Assembly (NCBI RefSeq): GCF_004323635.1
Contig: NZ_CP036515.1
Location: forward strand, 682,001-746,000
Reading direction: 5' to 3'
Length of the DNA stretch: 64,000 nt
From: Lichenihabitans psoromatis
Lineage (GTDB): Bacteria > Pseudomonadota > Alphaproteobacteria > Rhizobiales > Beijerinckiaceae
The notes beneath the pieces were generated by a model. It saw only the letters and a program-made list of their open reading frames with translations. It made no database searches and had not been told where the DNA came from. Within the stretch, counting starts at the first letter, position 1, and each line of letters opens with the position of its first letter. Of this stretch, positions 39,221 to 48,266 are shown piece after piece. The translations under genes were made by a program, and so were the position numbers.

Positions 39221-40399
39221 ATGACGGCTGCCCTCACGTTCAGGAATGTCGACATCGTCTTCGGCAACAAGCCGAGGGCGGCGCTCGATCTTCTCGACGC
39301 CGGCAAGACTCGGGATGAGATTATCGCCGCGACCGGCCAGGTGGTCGGCGTCGCCGATGCGAGCTTGACGGTGGAGAGCGGCGAAATCTGCGTCCTCATG
39401 GGCCTGTCGGGCTCGGGCAAGTCGACGTTGCTGCGATCGGTCAATCGGCTCAACGAGACGGCGCGCGGCGACGTGATCGTGACGCATGAGGGGCGCGACA
39501 TCAATGTCGCGACTTGCGACGCCAAGACCTTGCGTGACCTGCGTTCGCGCGGTGTCGCGATGGTGTTCCAGCAATTCGCCCTGCTGCCCTGGCGCACGGT
39601 GCGGGACAATGTCGGGCTCGGGCTCGAGTTGCGCGGTGCCTCAAAGGCCGAGCGCGACCGCATCGTCACCGAAAAACTCGAGATGGTCGGCCTCGGCCAA
39701 TGGGCCGGCAAATACGCCCATGAACTGTCGGGCGGCATGCAACAGCGTGTCGGGCTCGCCCGCGCCTTCGCGACCGATGCCGATATTCTTCTCATGGACG
39801 AGCCCTTTTCGGCGCTCGATCCGCTGATCCGCGCCAAGCTGCAGGATGAATTGCTCGATCTGCAAGCCAAGCTGAAGAAAACCATCCTGTTCGTCAGCCA
39901 CGATCTCGACGAAGCCATCAAACTCGGCAACCGCATCGTCATCATGGAAGGCGGCCGCATCGTGCAGGCCGGAACCGCGCAGGATATCGTGCTGCGGCCG
40001 GCCGATGGCTATGTGGCCGAATTCGTCCGCCACATGAACCCGCTCGAAGGATTGCGGGCCGCCTCGGTCATGACGCCGCTGGCCGATATCCCGCGCGATG
40101 GCGCCGTGCTGGAGCCGTGCTCCGTCTCGAAGCTTCGCCTCACGCTGCATGCGGATGGCACAGTCGCTTCGGTCACCCATGGCGCGACCGCCCTGCCCGG
40201 CACCATCGTGGCGGCCGCCAGCGTCAACGGCGCGCGGCAGGGTGCGGCCGCCGTCACGGTGCGGGGCGATGCGCCGCTCAAACAAGCCGTCGCGCTCCGC
40301 CATGCAGAAAACTGTCCGATCCTCGTGCTAGACGATGCCGACGCCCTGCTGGGCACGATCTGCGAGCCGGAGATTTTCCGCGCCTTGCTGCGCGTGTAG
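39221..40399 (+). CDS. choV: Choline/glycine betaine-type ABC transporter ATP-binding protein
   Basis: A 392-residue ProV/ChoV-type ATPase. An N-terminal extension typical of the class (NVDIVFGNKPRAALDLLDAGK, TRDEIIAATG) precedes Walker A MGLSGSGKST, the Q-loop VFQQFALLPW, signature LSGGMQQRVGLARA and Walker B ILLMDEPFSALDP. The C-terminus is a CBS-like tail. The permease (choW) and binding-protein (choX) genes that normally accompany it are absent; the next gene is an arginase. Start ATG 39221 is chosen by family length; in-frame ATGs at 39047 and 39179 exist. It may serve permeases encoded elsewhere. Confidence 0.85.
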   Translation: MTAALTFRNVDIVFGNKPRAALDLLDAGKTRDEIIAATGQVVGVADASLTVESGEICVLMGLSGSGKSTLLRSVNRLNETARGDVIVTHEGRDINVATCDAKTLRDLRSRGVAMVFQQFALLPWRTVRDNVGLGLELRGASKAERDRIVTEKLEMVGLGQWAGKYAHELSGGMQQRVGLARAFATDADILLMDEPFSALDPLIRAKLQDELLDLQAKLKKTILFVSHDLDEAIKLGNRIVIMEGGRIVQAGTAQDIVLRPADGYVAEFVRHMNPLEGLRAASVMTPLADIPRDGAVLEPCSVSKLRLTLHADGTVASVTHGATALPGTIVAAASVNGARQGAAAVTVRGDAPLKQAVALRHAENCPILVLDDADALLGTICEPEIFRALLRV

Positions 40400-40433
40400 A
40401 CCGGCCGGGCCGCCCCTGCTCCAGCGCGAACGG

Positions 40434-41369
40434 ATGCCCATGCCGCCCGACCACATCGCTCGATCCATCGCGCTTTTCGGGGTGCCGCTCGATGCGGGGG
40501 CCGGCCGGGCCGGCTGCAAGATGGGACCCGAAGCCCTGCGGGTAGCGGGGCTCGCGCGCGAGTTGCGGCATCTCGGCCACCGCGTCGACGACCGTGGCGA
40601 TCTCACGCCCGATCCGGTCGACGCTGCCTTTGCGCTGACCGGTAACGCCAAGAACGCGGCGCTGGTGGCGGGCTGGACCCGCACGCTTGATCGAGCTTCC
40701 TATACGACCCTCCGCGAGGGCGCCGTCCCGGTGTTCCTGGGCGGCGATCACAGCCTCGCGATGGGCACGGTGTCGGGCGCGGCCCGCTTAGCGCGGGAAG
40801 CCGGTCGGCCGCTAGCGGTGCTCTGGCTCGACGCCCATTCGGACTTCAACACCCCGCTGACTTCGCCGTCCGGCAACATGCATGGCATGCCGGTCGCGTT
40901 TTTCTGCGGCGGATCGGGCATGGCCGACATCCTCGACGCGGATCGCCCGATGGTTCGCCCGCAAGACGTTTATGTGTTCGGCGCGCGCTCGATCGACACG
41001 GACGAGCGTGAGGCGGTCCGACACGCCGGCATCAATGTCTACGACATGCGCTCGATCGACGAATTGGGCGTCGTGGCGCCGATCCGCGACATCCTCGACA
41101 AGGTCGAGGCGGCCGGAGCCATGCTGCACGTCAGCCTCGACGTGGATTTCCTCGACCCGGATATCGCGCCGGGAGTCGGCACGACGGTGCGGGGCGGCGC
41201 CACCTATCGGGAGGCCCATCTCGTCATGGAAATGATCCACGACCGGGGTCTCGCGACCTCGCTCGACATCGTCGAGCTCAACCCGTTCCTCGACGATCGC
41301 GGCAAGAGCGCGCTGCTGCTGGTGGAACTCGTCGCGAGCCTGTTCGGGCGGCAGGTATTCGGACGGTAG
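40434..41369 (+). CDS. rocF: Arginase (ureohydrolase family)
   Basis: A 311-residue binuclear manganese enzyme hydrolysing L-arginine to ornithine and urea. All three metal motifs are present: GGDHSLAMG, DAHSDFNTP and SLDVDFLDPDIAPG. The N-terminus (IALFGVPLDAGAGRAGCKMGP) is arginase-like rather than agmatinase-like. The stop is 2 bases from the ureG stop on the other strand, so the source of urea and its hydrolysis are encoded tail to tail. It follows the choV-like gene by 34 bases, so those two may be co-transcribed. ATG 40440 is an equally possible start. Confidence 0.92.
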   Translation: MPMPPDHIARSIALFGVPLDAGAGRAGCKMGPEALRVAGLARELRHLGHRVDDRGDLTPDPVDAAFALTGNAKNAALVAGWTRTLDRASYTTLREGAVPVFLGGDHSLAMGTVSGAARLAREAGRPLAVLWLDAHSDFNTPLTSPSGNMHGMPVAFFCGGSGMADILDADRPMVRPQDVYVFGARSIDTDEREAVRHAGINVYDMRSIDELGVVAPIRDILDKVEAAGAMLHVSLDVDFLDPDIAPGVGTTVRGGATYREAHLVMEMIHDRGLATSLDIVELNPFLDDRGKSALLLVELVASLFGRQVFGR

Positions 41370-41371
41370 TG

Positions 41372-42016
41372 TTAAGCCGCCGCCGGGGCTGTCAGGCCGC
41401 TTGAGGTTTCGATGAACCGCAGGATCGCCTGGACGCCCTCGCCGCCCCGGATATTGGTCATCACGAACGGCCGCGCGCCGCGCATCTTTTTGGCGTCGCG
41501 CTCCATCACCGCGAGATCGGCCCCCACGAAGGGCGCAAGGTCGATCTTGTTGATGACCAGCAAATCCGAGCGGGTGATGCCGGGGCCACCCTTGCGCGGG
41601 ATTTTGTCGCCGCCCGACACGTCGATCACGAAGATCGTGAGATCCGCCAGTTCCGGCGAAAAAGTCGCGGCGAGATTGTCGCCACCCGACTCGATCAAAA
41701 CGAGATCGAGATCCGGAAACCGCGTCGTCATCGTGTCGACGGCTGCGAGATTCATCGAGCAATCCTCGCGGATGGCCGTATGCGGGCAACCACCCGTTTC
41801 GACCCCCATGATCCGGTCGGCCGGTAGCGCCCCGGTGCGGGTCAGGATCTCGGCATCCTCTTTGGTGTAGATGTCATTGGTGATGGCGCAGACCTGATAG
41901 CGACCCGCCATAGCCTTGCAGAGCGCCTCCATCAACGCCGTCTTGCCCGACCCGACCGGACCGCCGATCCCGACCCGAAGCGGGCCATGTGGCGACGAGG
42001 ACTGCGAAAGCGACAT
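41372..42016 (-). CDS. ureG: Urease accessory GTPase UreG
   Basis: A 214-residue SIMIBI-class GTPase that, with UreD, UreF and UreE, loads nickel into urease. It has the P-loop [15 protein letters not shown], the nickel-binding Cys-Pro-His motif in [13 protein letters not shown], the [11 protein letters not shown] segment and the base-recognition NKIDLAP. The start at 42016 has AAGGAG 9 bases upstream; an alternative ATG 42034 overlaps the ureF stop by 4 bases. Last gene of the urea/urease run. Confidence 0.96.
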   Translation of the reverse strand: MSLSQSSSPHGPLRVGIGGPVGSGKTALMEALCKAMAGRYQVCAITNDIYTKEDAEILTRTGALPADRIMGVETGGCPHTAIREDCSMNLAAVDTMTTRFPDLDLVLIESGGDNLAATFSPELADLTIFVIDVSGGDKIPRKGGPGITRSDLLVINKIDLAPFVGADLAVMERDAKKMRGARPFVMTNIRGGEGVQAILRFIETSSGLTAPAAA

Positions 42017-42030
42017 GGCGTGAGGCTCCT

Positions 42031-42714
42031 TCATGACCGGAACAGCCGTGAATATTGGGTTTCGTGACGGATGGCCGCGAGATCGGACCGGAACGCAGAC
42101 CCGCCAAGCCCATCGAGCCCGGCGGTCTCGCAACGCTGCGCCACATCGTGAAGGCTGGTCAGCAAGGCCGCCATGACTTTTTGTGCGTCGGTCTGCCCGA
42201 CGATACTGAGCCGGATCGCGGCGGAGACCAGATTGGAGAGAACGCCGAGTAGAAACATGTCGATCGTCGCGCCGAGATGTTGGTCGTGGCCGGCCGCCAC
42301 GAGCCCCACCGCCACCGGATAGGCAATGTCAGGCTCACTTCGCCGATCGATCAGGGCCAGGGTGTCGCAAGGCCAGGATTTGCTGATCTGCGTTAAGAAC
42401 GCATTGCCCTGGGTCGCGGTTTCGAGGCGGCGCTCGCGGCTCGTCGCCAAGGCAAGACCAAGCTCCGACACGGCGGCGAGCCGGGACTTATCCCGGTCAC
42501 GCGCCGCCCGGTAGGCTTCGGCAAGAACGATGGCGTCGTTGTAGGGAGCACCTTGCGACAGCACGGTCCCGAGCCAGGAGAGGAGAGCCTCCGCGTTGGG
42601 CAGATCGCCGGACTCGGCAGCCCATTCGAGACCATGCGAATAGGCGAAGCCGCCGACGGGAAACATCGGCGACATCCAGATCGCGAGACGCAGGGGCACC
42701 CCTGTCTCGGTCAC
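42031..42714 (-). CDS. ureF: Urease accessory protein UreF
   Basis: A 227-residue all-helical chaperone that bridges the urease-UreD complex and UreG, promoting nickel transfer and GTP hydrolysis. It shows the family N-terminus [20 protein letters not shown] and the C-terminal [12 protein letters not shown] region; the last residues (SRLFRS) match the conserved tail needed for UreG binding. It overlaps the ureE stop by 4 bases. Length fits the family. Confidence 0.94.
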   Translation of the reverse strand: MTETGVPLRLAIWMSPMFPVGGFAYSHGLEWAAESGDLPNAEALLSWLGTVLSQGAPYNDAIVLAEAYRAARDRDKSRLAAVSELGLALATSRERRLETATQGNAFLTQISKSWPCDTLALIDRRSEPDIAYPVAVGLVAAGHDQHLGATIDMFLLGVLSNLVSAAIRLSIVGQTDAQKVMAALLTSLHDVAQRCETAGLDGLGGSAFRSDLAAIRHETQYSRLFRS

Positions 42715-43214
42715 GCGGCGCCGGATGTGTCGGACGGCTCGTCCCAGCCGGCATGCGTATGGCTATGACCATGACCGCCGCTTCCGTGATAGGCGCCCCG
42801 CTCGGGGCGAAACGGCCGCATGACGGTCGTGGCGCTTGCACCGAGCCCCCGCACCATCTCGGCCAGCACGTGGTCGTCCTCGAGGTAGATCGCCTCGGCC
42901 ATGATTTCCGCAGGCGTGTGCCGATTGCCGATATGCCAAGCGACGCGCAGCAATCGCAGTGGATTTTCGGCGCGGATTTCGAGCAGCGCCTGGGCGGCCG
43001 CGACGACCAGCACCAAATCGCCACCGTCGAGCTTCAAGGCGTCCCCCTCCTCCAGCACGGAGGCTTTCTCGAGATCGACGAGAAAATCCGCACCGCCGTC
43101 GCTCGTCAGAACGATGCGACGGCAATGCCGCCGCTCGTGATCGAGCGTCACGCGATCGGTAACGCGGTCGGGCCGGACGGCAGCCCGACGCACGATCGAT
43201 GTGGCGCGTTGCAT
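42711..43214 (-). CDS. ureE: Urease accessory nickel metallochaperone UreE
   Basis: A 167-residue nickel carrier. The N-terminal peptide-binding domain leads to the dimer/metal domain with the conserved HIGNRHTPAEI. The C-terminus holds a short His-rich tail (HGSGGHGHSHTHAG), a nickel store seen in many UreE proteins. The start at 43214 (MQRATSIV) lies 8 bases after the ureC stop; a longer in-frame ATG at 43274 falls within ureC and is rejected. Confidence 0.93.
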   Translation of the reverse strand: MQRATSIVRRAAVRPDRVTDRVTLDHERRHCRRIVLTSDGGADFLVDLEKASVLEEGDALKLDGGDLVLVVAAAQALLEIRAENPLRLLRVAWHIGNRHTPAEIMAEAIYLEDDHVLAEMVRGLGASATTVMRPFRPERGAYHGSGGHGHSHTHAGWDEPSDTSGAA

Positions 43215-43222
43215 ACCGCCTC

Positions 43223-44932
43223 TCAGAACAGAAAGTAGCGCTGTGCGAGCGGCAGCACCTTGGCGGGCTCGCACACCAGCAATTCACCGTCGGCCGTCAC
43301 CGCATAGGTTTCGGCATCGACCTTGATGTCCGGCATCGCGCCATTGTGGATCAGCGAAGCCTTGCCGATTCCGCCGCGCGTATTTTCGACCGCGACCATC
43401 TCCTTCGCGGTGCCGAGTTTCTCGCGCAGGCCGTTCTCGGTCGCGGCTTTCGACACGAAGGTGACGCTGGTGGCGGTACGCGCCTTGCCGAACGCGCCAA
43501 ACATCGGGCGATAATGCACCGGCTGCGGGGTGGGAATCGAGGCATTCGGATCCCCCATCGCGGCCGCCACGATCATGCCGCCCTTAAGGATGAGATCGGG
43601 TTTCACGCCGAAGAATGCCGGCGACCAGAGCACGAGATCGGCCAGCTTGCCGGGTTCGACCGAACCGATGTGGTTGGACACGCCATGCGCGATGGCCGGA
43701 TTGATCGTATATTTCGCGATGTAGCGCTTGATGCGGCCGTTGTCGTTGCGGCCGTCGCCCTTCAGGCTGCCGCGCTGCAGCTTCATCTTGTGGGCGGTCT
43801 GCCACGTCCGCATGACGACTTCACCGATGCGGCCCATGGCCTGGCTGTCGGATGACATCATCGAGAGTGCGCCGATATCGTGCAGGATATCCTCGGCCGC
43901 GATCGTCTCCTTGCGGATGCGACTTTCGGCGAAGGCGAGATCCTCGGCGATCGAGGGATCGAGATGGTGGCACACCATCAGCATGTCGAGATGTTCGTCA
44001 AGCGTGTTGACCGTGAAGGGTCGCGTCGGATTCGTCGAGGACGGCAGCACGTTCGGGAGGCCGGCCACCTTGATGATGTCGGGCGCATGCCCGCCGCCCG
44101 CTCCTTCGGTATGGAAAGCATGGATGGTGCGGCCCTTGAAGGCCGCGATCGTATCCTCCACGAAACCGGATTCGTTCAGCGTGTCGGTGTGGATCATCAC
44201 CTGCACGTCATACTCGTCGGCGACCGTCAGGCAATTGTCGATGGCGGCCGGGGTCGTGCCCCAATCCTCATGAAGCTTCAGCGCGCAGGCGCCGGCCTCG
44301 ATCTGCTCGACGAGGCCGCCCGGCAGCGCGGCGTTCCCCTTGCCCGCGAACCCGATGTTGATCGGAAAAGCATCGGCCGCCTCAATCATGCGGTGCATGT
44401 GCCAAGGGCCGGGCGTGCAGGTCGTCGCATTGGTGCCGGTCGCCGGACCCGTCCCGCCGCCGAGCAGGGTCGTGATGCCGGACATCAGCGCATCGTCGAC
44501 CTGCTGCGGGCAGATGAAATGAATATGCGCGTCAAACCCGCCGGCCGTGAGAATTTTGCCTTCGCCTGCGATGACTTCGGTGCCGGGTCCGATCACGATC
44601 GTGACGCCGGGCTGGATGTCCGGATTACCGGCCTTGCCAATTGCCGCGATCCGCCCATTCTTCAGGCCGACATCGGCTTTCACGATGCCCCAATGATCGA
44701 CCACGACCGCGTTGGTGATGACGGTATCGACCGCGCCGGCCGCATTGGTGACCTGGCTCTGGCCCATACCGTCGCGAATGACTTTGCCGCCGCCGAATTT
44801 CACCTCGTCGCCATAGGTCGTGAAATCCCGCTCGACCTCGAGCACGAGATCGGTATCGGCGAGGCGCATCCGGTCGCCCGTGGTCGGGCCAAACATGTCC
44901 GCATAGGCGGCGCGTGAGATTGTGTAAGCCAT
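43223..44932 (-). CDS. ureC: Urease alpha subunit UreC
   Basis: The 569-residue catalytic subunit that hydrolyses urea to ammonia and carbamate. Active-site parts are all present: the HxH metal pair in [10 protein letters not shown], the carbamylated Lys in ALKLHEDWG, the His of [10 protein letters not shown] and of [15 protein letters not shown], and the mobile flap with VCHHLD. Its ATG overlaps the ureAB stop by one base (TGATG), so translation is coupled. Length matches family (566-572). Confidence 0.98.
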   Translation of the reverse strand: MAYTISRAAYADMFGPTTGDRMRLADTDLVLEVERDFTTYGDEVKFGGGKVIRDGMGQSQVTNAAGAVDTVITNAVVVDHWGIVKADVGLKNGRIAAIGKAGNPDIQPGVTIVIGPGTEVIAGEGKILTAGGFDAHIHFICPQQVDDALMSGITTLLGGGTGPATGTNATTCTPGPWHMHRMIEAADAFPINIGFAGKGNAALPGGLVEQIEAGACALKLHEDWGTTPAAIDNCLTVADEYDVQVMIHTDTLNESGFVEDTIAAFKGRTIHAFHTEGAGGGHAPDIIKVAGLPNVLPSSTNPTRPFTVNTLDEHLDMLMVCHHLDPSIAEDLAFAESRIRKETIAAEDILHDIGALSMMSSDSQAMGRIGEVVMRTWQTAHKMKLQRGSLKGDGRNDNGRIKRYIAKYTINPAIAHGVSNHIGSVEPGKLADLVLWSPAFFGVKPDLILKGGMIVAAAMGDPNASIPTPQPVHYRPMFGAFGKARTATSVTFVSKAATENGLREKLGTAKEMVAVENTRGGIGKASLIHNGAMPDIKVDAETYAVTADGELLVCEPAKVLPLAQRYFLF

Positions 44933-45552
44933 CAGAGCGCGCCCATCACGTCTTGCCGGAAACCATAGACTTTGCGATCGCCCGCCAGGGCTACGAGATT
45001 GACCTCGCGGGTCTGGCCGGGCTCGAACCGCACCGCCGTTCCGGCCGGGATGTCGAGCCGCATGCCGCGCGTCTTGTCCCGCTCGAAAGCGAGGCCGGGG
45101 TTGGTCTCGAAGAAATGATAATGCGAGCCGACCTGAATGGGCCGGTCGCCGGTGTTGGCGACCGTGACGGTCAGCGTCTCGCGACCCTCGTTGAGAATGA
45201 GGTCGCCCTCCGCCGCCATGATTTCACCGGGGATACGCTGGTCCTCCGCGCCACGGATCGGATCATGCACGGTCACGAGCTTCGTGCCATCCGGGAAGGT
45301 CGCTTCCACCTGCACGTCGTGCAGCATCGCGGCGATCCCGTCCATCACTTGATCGGGCCGCAGAACATGCGCGCCGGCTTCCATCAAATCGGCAACCGAG
45401 CGCCCGTCGCGCGCGCCTTCGACGATGAAATCCGAGATCAGCGCGATCGCCTCGGGGAAGTTGAGCTTGACGCTACGTTCGAGGCGTCGGCGCGCCACCA
45501 TGGCGGCCATAGCGATCAGCAGCTTGTCTTTCTCGTGGGGCGTCAGTCGCAT
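44932..45552 (-). CDS. ureAB: Fused urease gamma/beta subunit (UreA-UreB)
   Basis: A 206-residue single polypeptide joining the two small urease subunits. Residues 1 to about 100 are the gamma subunit ([22 protein letters not shown], then [15 protein letters not shown]). From about residue 112 the beta subunit begins with [13 protein letters not shown] and continues through [17 protein letters not shown] and [12 protein letters not shown]. Most bacteria have separate ureA and ureB; the fusion resembles the arrangement in Helicobacter and some alphaproteobacteria. The frame is continuous across the junction. Confidence 0.96.
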   Translation of the reverse strand: MRLTPHEKDKLLIAMAAMVARRRLERSVKLNFPEAIALISDFIVEGARDGRSVADLMEAGAHVLRPDQVMDGIAAMLHDVQVEATFPDGTKLVTVHDPIRGAEDQRIPGEIMAAEGDLILNEGRETLTVTVANTGDRPIQVGSHYHFFETNPGLAFERDKTRGMRLDIPAGTAVRFEPGQTREVNLVALAGDRKVYGFRQDVMGAL

Positions 45553-45567
45553 GTTTGTTCCAGTCGT

Positions 45568-46383
45568 CTACCAGGACCGCGGCATCGGCGAGCCGCGGAA
45601 CGCTTCCACGAATCGAACGAGGTCGGATCGTAACATCTGCGCGTCTCGCGCCACAAAGCGGACCAGCAACATGCCGTTCCAAGCGCTGGCTCCAGCTTCG
45701 GATCGGGTTTCCTGCAGAAGCAAGCGCGCCTGGTCGAGCCGGTCCTCGGCATCGGGCGCGACATGCAAGACGGTGGCCAGCGCATGGGCGCCGCCGCCCG
45801 ACGCGGGGCTGAGCAATTGCGCCACCGGCGCATCGAGCCGGATCTCGTCGGCGAAGACCAGCCGACCGGCGCGGCGAATGCGCCAGCGGTCGCGGCATAG
45901 GCCACGATCGACCACTTCGCGCATCGCGGTCCGGCCGAACATCACGCTTTCGATCAGGGTCAGCGACGCATCCGCGGCGATATCGGCGGACAGATCGCGC
46001 CGCCAGCGGCTATCGGCGAACAGGATCATCTCCTGCGGTAGCCAGGCGAGGCGGCTCCCCGCTTCGAGATGCAGCGCGACCTCGACGGACGTGTCCGGCC
46101 CTTGCGAGCGGTAGATCTTCTCGGCCGCCTGGGTGGTAACGACCGCCGAGGCGCCCGGCAGCAACCGAACCTCGGTCCGCATGCTGTCGCCGCCCGCCAT
46201 GCCGCCGCCGGTGTTGATCAGCACGGCTTCGCAGGTCTCGCCATATTGAGTCGGAAAACGCGCGCGATAGCCGCCACTCTCGGCACGTTCGAGCGCCACG
46301 GTCCGGCCGCCGCGAGCCGCCAGAACCATGCGGACGCCGCCAGCGGCGCGCACGAAATCCGGGACGATCCCTAAAGCCTGCAT
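45568..46383 (-). CDS. ureD: Urease accessory protein UreD
   Basis: A 271-residue scaffold (also called UreH) that binds apo-urease first and tunnels nickel together with UreF. Family segments: VLINTGGGMAGGDSM, TTQAAEKIYRS, WLPQEMILF and SLTLIESVMFGRTAM. Start ATG 46383 lies 13 bases after the urtE stop, while the longer frame (46425) would overlap urtE. The ureAB gene starts 15 bases after its stop. Confidence 0.93.
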   Translation of the reverse strand: MQALGIVPDFVRAAGGVRMVLAARGGRTVALERAESGGYRARFPTQYGETCEAVLINTGGGMAGGDSMRTEVRLLPGASAVVTTQAAEKIYRSQGPDTSVEVALHLEAGSRLAWLPQEMILFADSRWRRDLSADIAADASLTLIESVMFGRTAMREVVDRGLCRDRWRIRRAGRLVFADEIRLDAPVAQLLSPASGGGAHALATVLHVAPDAEDRLDQARLLLQETRSEAGASAWNGMLLVRFVARDAQMLRSDLVRFVEAFRGSPMPRSW

Positions 46384-46396
46384 GCCACCCGCTTCA

Positions 46397-47092
46397 TCAC
46401 ACCGACAACCGCGCCCGAACCTCATGCTCGACCATCGTGTCCCTGGTGCCGGAGATCACCACGGCGCCTCGGTCCATGACCACGAAATCATCGGCAAGAT
46501 CACGCGCAAATTCGAAATATTGTTCGACCAGCACGATGGCCATGTCGCCCCGGCCGCGAAGATAGTCGATGGCGCGGCCGATGTCCTTGATGATCGAGGG
46601 CTGGATCCCCTCCGTCGGCTCGTCGAGCACCAGCAGTTTCGGCCGCGTCACGAGCGCCCTGCCTATCGCGAGTTGCTGCTGCTGACCGCCAGACAGGTCG
46701 CCGCCGCGTCGTCCCATCATGGTCTTCAGGACCGGAAACAGCTCGAAAATCTCGTCCGGGATGGTCTGCAGCTTGCGCGCGACGGGCGCGAAGCCGGTCA
46801 TCAAATTCTCGCGCACCGTGAGCAGCGGGAAGATCTCGCGGCCCTGCGGCACATAGCCGATGCCGCGCCGCGCCCGCTGATAGGTGGCGAGTTTCGAAAT
46901 ATCCTGATCCTGCCAGACGATGCGGCCGCCACGGATCGGCTGCTGCCCGACGATAGCGCGCAACAACGAGGATTTGCCGACCCCGTTGCGTCCGAGCACG
47001 CAGGTGACGCGGCCGGGGCTCGCCGCGAGCGAAACGCCGCGCAAAGCTTGGGCCGCGCCGTAATAGAGATCGATTGCCTCAACGTTCAGCAT
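46397..47092 (-). CDS. urtE: Urea ABC transporter ATP-binding protein UrtE
   Basis: A 231-residue LivF-like ATPase of the urea importer. It has Walker A GRNGVGKSS, the Q-loop GYVPQGREIFP, signature LSGGQQQQLAIGRA and Walker B LLVLDEPTEGIQPS; the EGIQPS ending is typical of UrtE. Start ATG 47092 gives MLNVEAIDLYYGAAQ, the normal family N-terminus. It pairs with UrtD below the UrtB/UrtC channel. A small membrane-protein gene separates it from urtD. Confidence 0.94.
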   Translation of the reverse strand: MLNVEAIDLYYGAAQALRGVSLAASPGRVTCVLGRNGVGKSSLLRAIVGQQPIRGGRIVWQDQDISKLATYQRARRGIGYVPQGREIFPLLTVRENLMTGFAPVARKLQTIPDEIFELFPVLKTMMGRRGGDLSGGQQQQLAIGRALVTRPKLLVLDEPTEGIQPSIIKDIGRAIDYLRGRGDMAIVLVEQYFEFARDLADDFVVMDRGAVVISGTRDTMVEHEVRARLSV

Positions 47093-47108
47093 CGCCCGTC
47101 TCCAGACC

Positions 47109-47483
47109 TCAAGGGTGACACCCGAGCCGGCTGGCATCGCCGTGACACCAGGTAAAAGACAGCGTGAGGCTTGTGGCCCAGATCACGATCACCAGCGCCG
47201 AGGCCAGCATCGCCACCTTGGCGAACAAAGGTCGGCGAAAGAAGGCCGTGACGAGAGCGAGCAAGCCGCTGCCGATCAAGACGACCGGGAGTGCGAGCGA
47301 CGCCAAAGCGGCGGTTACGATGATCGGTGTGCTGGCGGCTCCGGGCGCATCCGTCATCATGATGCCCGGCAGAGCCATGGGCACACTGAGCAGGCCCAGA
47401 GCAAAACACATGACCGCGATCCTGAAGCCGTTGTCGTGGCCGCGCATCAGTCGTGCCTCGCTGATCCAAAGGTGGGACCACAT
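47109..47483 (-). CDS. Small putative membrane protein between urtD and urtE
   Basis: A 124-residue ORF (or 112 from ATG 47447, MRGHDNGF) with three clear hydrophobic segments: IAVMCFALGLLSVPMALPG, a longer VTAALASLALPVVLIGSGLL and VAMLASALVIVIWATSLTL. The C-terminus is short and has two Cys (TWCHGDASRLGCHP). I recognise no family. It is not a normal part of urt operons, yet it is collinear and closely spaced (27 bases after urtD, 16 before urtE). It may be a genuine passenger or a urea-channel helper; function is unknown. Confidence 0.6.
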   Translation of the reverse strand: MWSHLWISEARLMRGHDNGFRIAVMCFALGLLSVPMALPGIMMTDAPGAASTPIIVTAALASLALPVVLIGSGLLALVTAFFRRPLFAKVAMLASALVIVIWATSLTLSFTWCHGDASRLGCHP

Positions 47484-47510
47484 CGCAGGCAGGCGCGGAA
47501 CGCAAGGCTC

Positions 47511-48266
47511 TCACCGCCCCAGATACACTTCGATGACGCGCGGGTCGGCGCTCACCTGATCGAGCGGCCCCTCGGCCAGCACGGCGCCTTCGTGCAGCAC
47601 CGTCACCTTGACGCCGAGGTCACGCACGAAGGCCATGTCGTGCTCGACCACGACGACCGAATGGGTCTTGGCGATCTCGCGCAGAAGATCCGCGGTCGCG
47701 GCCGTCTCGGCGTCCGTCATGCCGGCGACCGGCTCGTCCACCAGGAGAAGCTTGGGGTCCTGCGCCAGCAACATGCCGATTTCGAGCCATTGCTTCTGCC
47801 CATGCGACAGGTCCGCCGCGGGCCGGCGACGATGATCGGTGAGCCGGATGGTCGCGAGGATCGCGTCGATTTTGGCGTCCTGAGTGGCCGGCACCCGGCC
47901 GAATAAGGTCGCGAGCGCCCCGCGCGGCGCCTTGAGGGCCAGCACGATGTTGGTTTCGACCGTGTGGTTCTCGAATACGGTCGGCTTCTGGAACTTGCGC
48001 CCGATGCCGAGCTCGGCGATGGCGGCCTCGTCGAGTTTGGTCAGATCCGTGTCGCCACCGAAATAGACCTCTCCCGTGTCGGGCCGCGTCTTGCCGGTGA
48101 TGACGTCCATCATCGTGGTCTTGCCGGCGCCGTTCGGCCCGATGATGGCGCGCATCTCGCCCCGCTCGAGCGTGAGCGACAGGCCACGGAGCGCCTTATA
48201 GCCGTCGAACGAGACCCTCACGTCGTCGAGATAGAGCAGCGATTGCGTCAGCGCGTCCCGGTTCAT
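47511..48266 (-). CDS. urtD: Urea ABC transporter ATP-binding protein UrtD
   Basis: A 251-residue LivG-like ATPase. Walker A is GPNGAGKTT, the Q-loop region GIGRKFQKPTVFEN, the signature LSHGQKQWLEIGM with SHGQK instead of SGGQ (normal for UrtD), and Walker B LLLVDEPVAGMTD. It starts 4 bases inside the end of urtC (ATGA overlap), so its translation is coupled to the permease. Confidence 0.95.
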   Translation of the reverse strand: MNRDALTQSLLYLDDVRVSFDGYKALRGLSLTLERGEMRAIIGPNGAGKTTMMDVITGKTRPDTGEVYFGGDTDLTKLDEAAIAELGIGRKFQKPTVFENHTVETNIVLALKAPRGALATLFGRVPATQDAKIDAILATIRLTDHRRRPAADLSHGQKQWLEIGMLLAQDPKLLLVDEPVAGMTDAETAATADLLREIAKTHSVVVVEHDMAFVRDLGVKVTVLHEGAVLAEGPLDQVSADPRVIEVYLGR

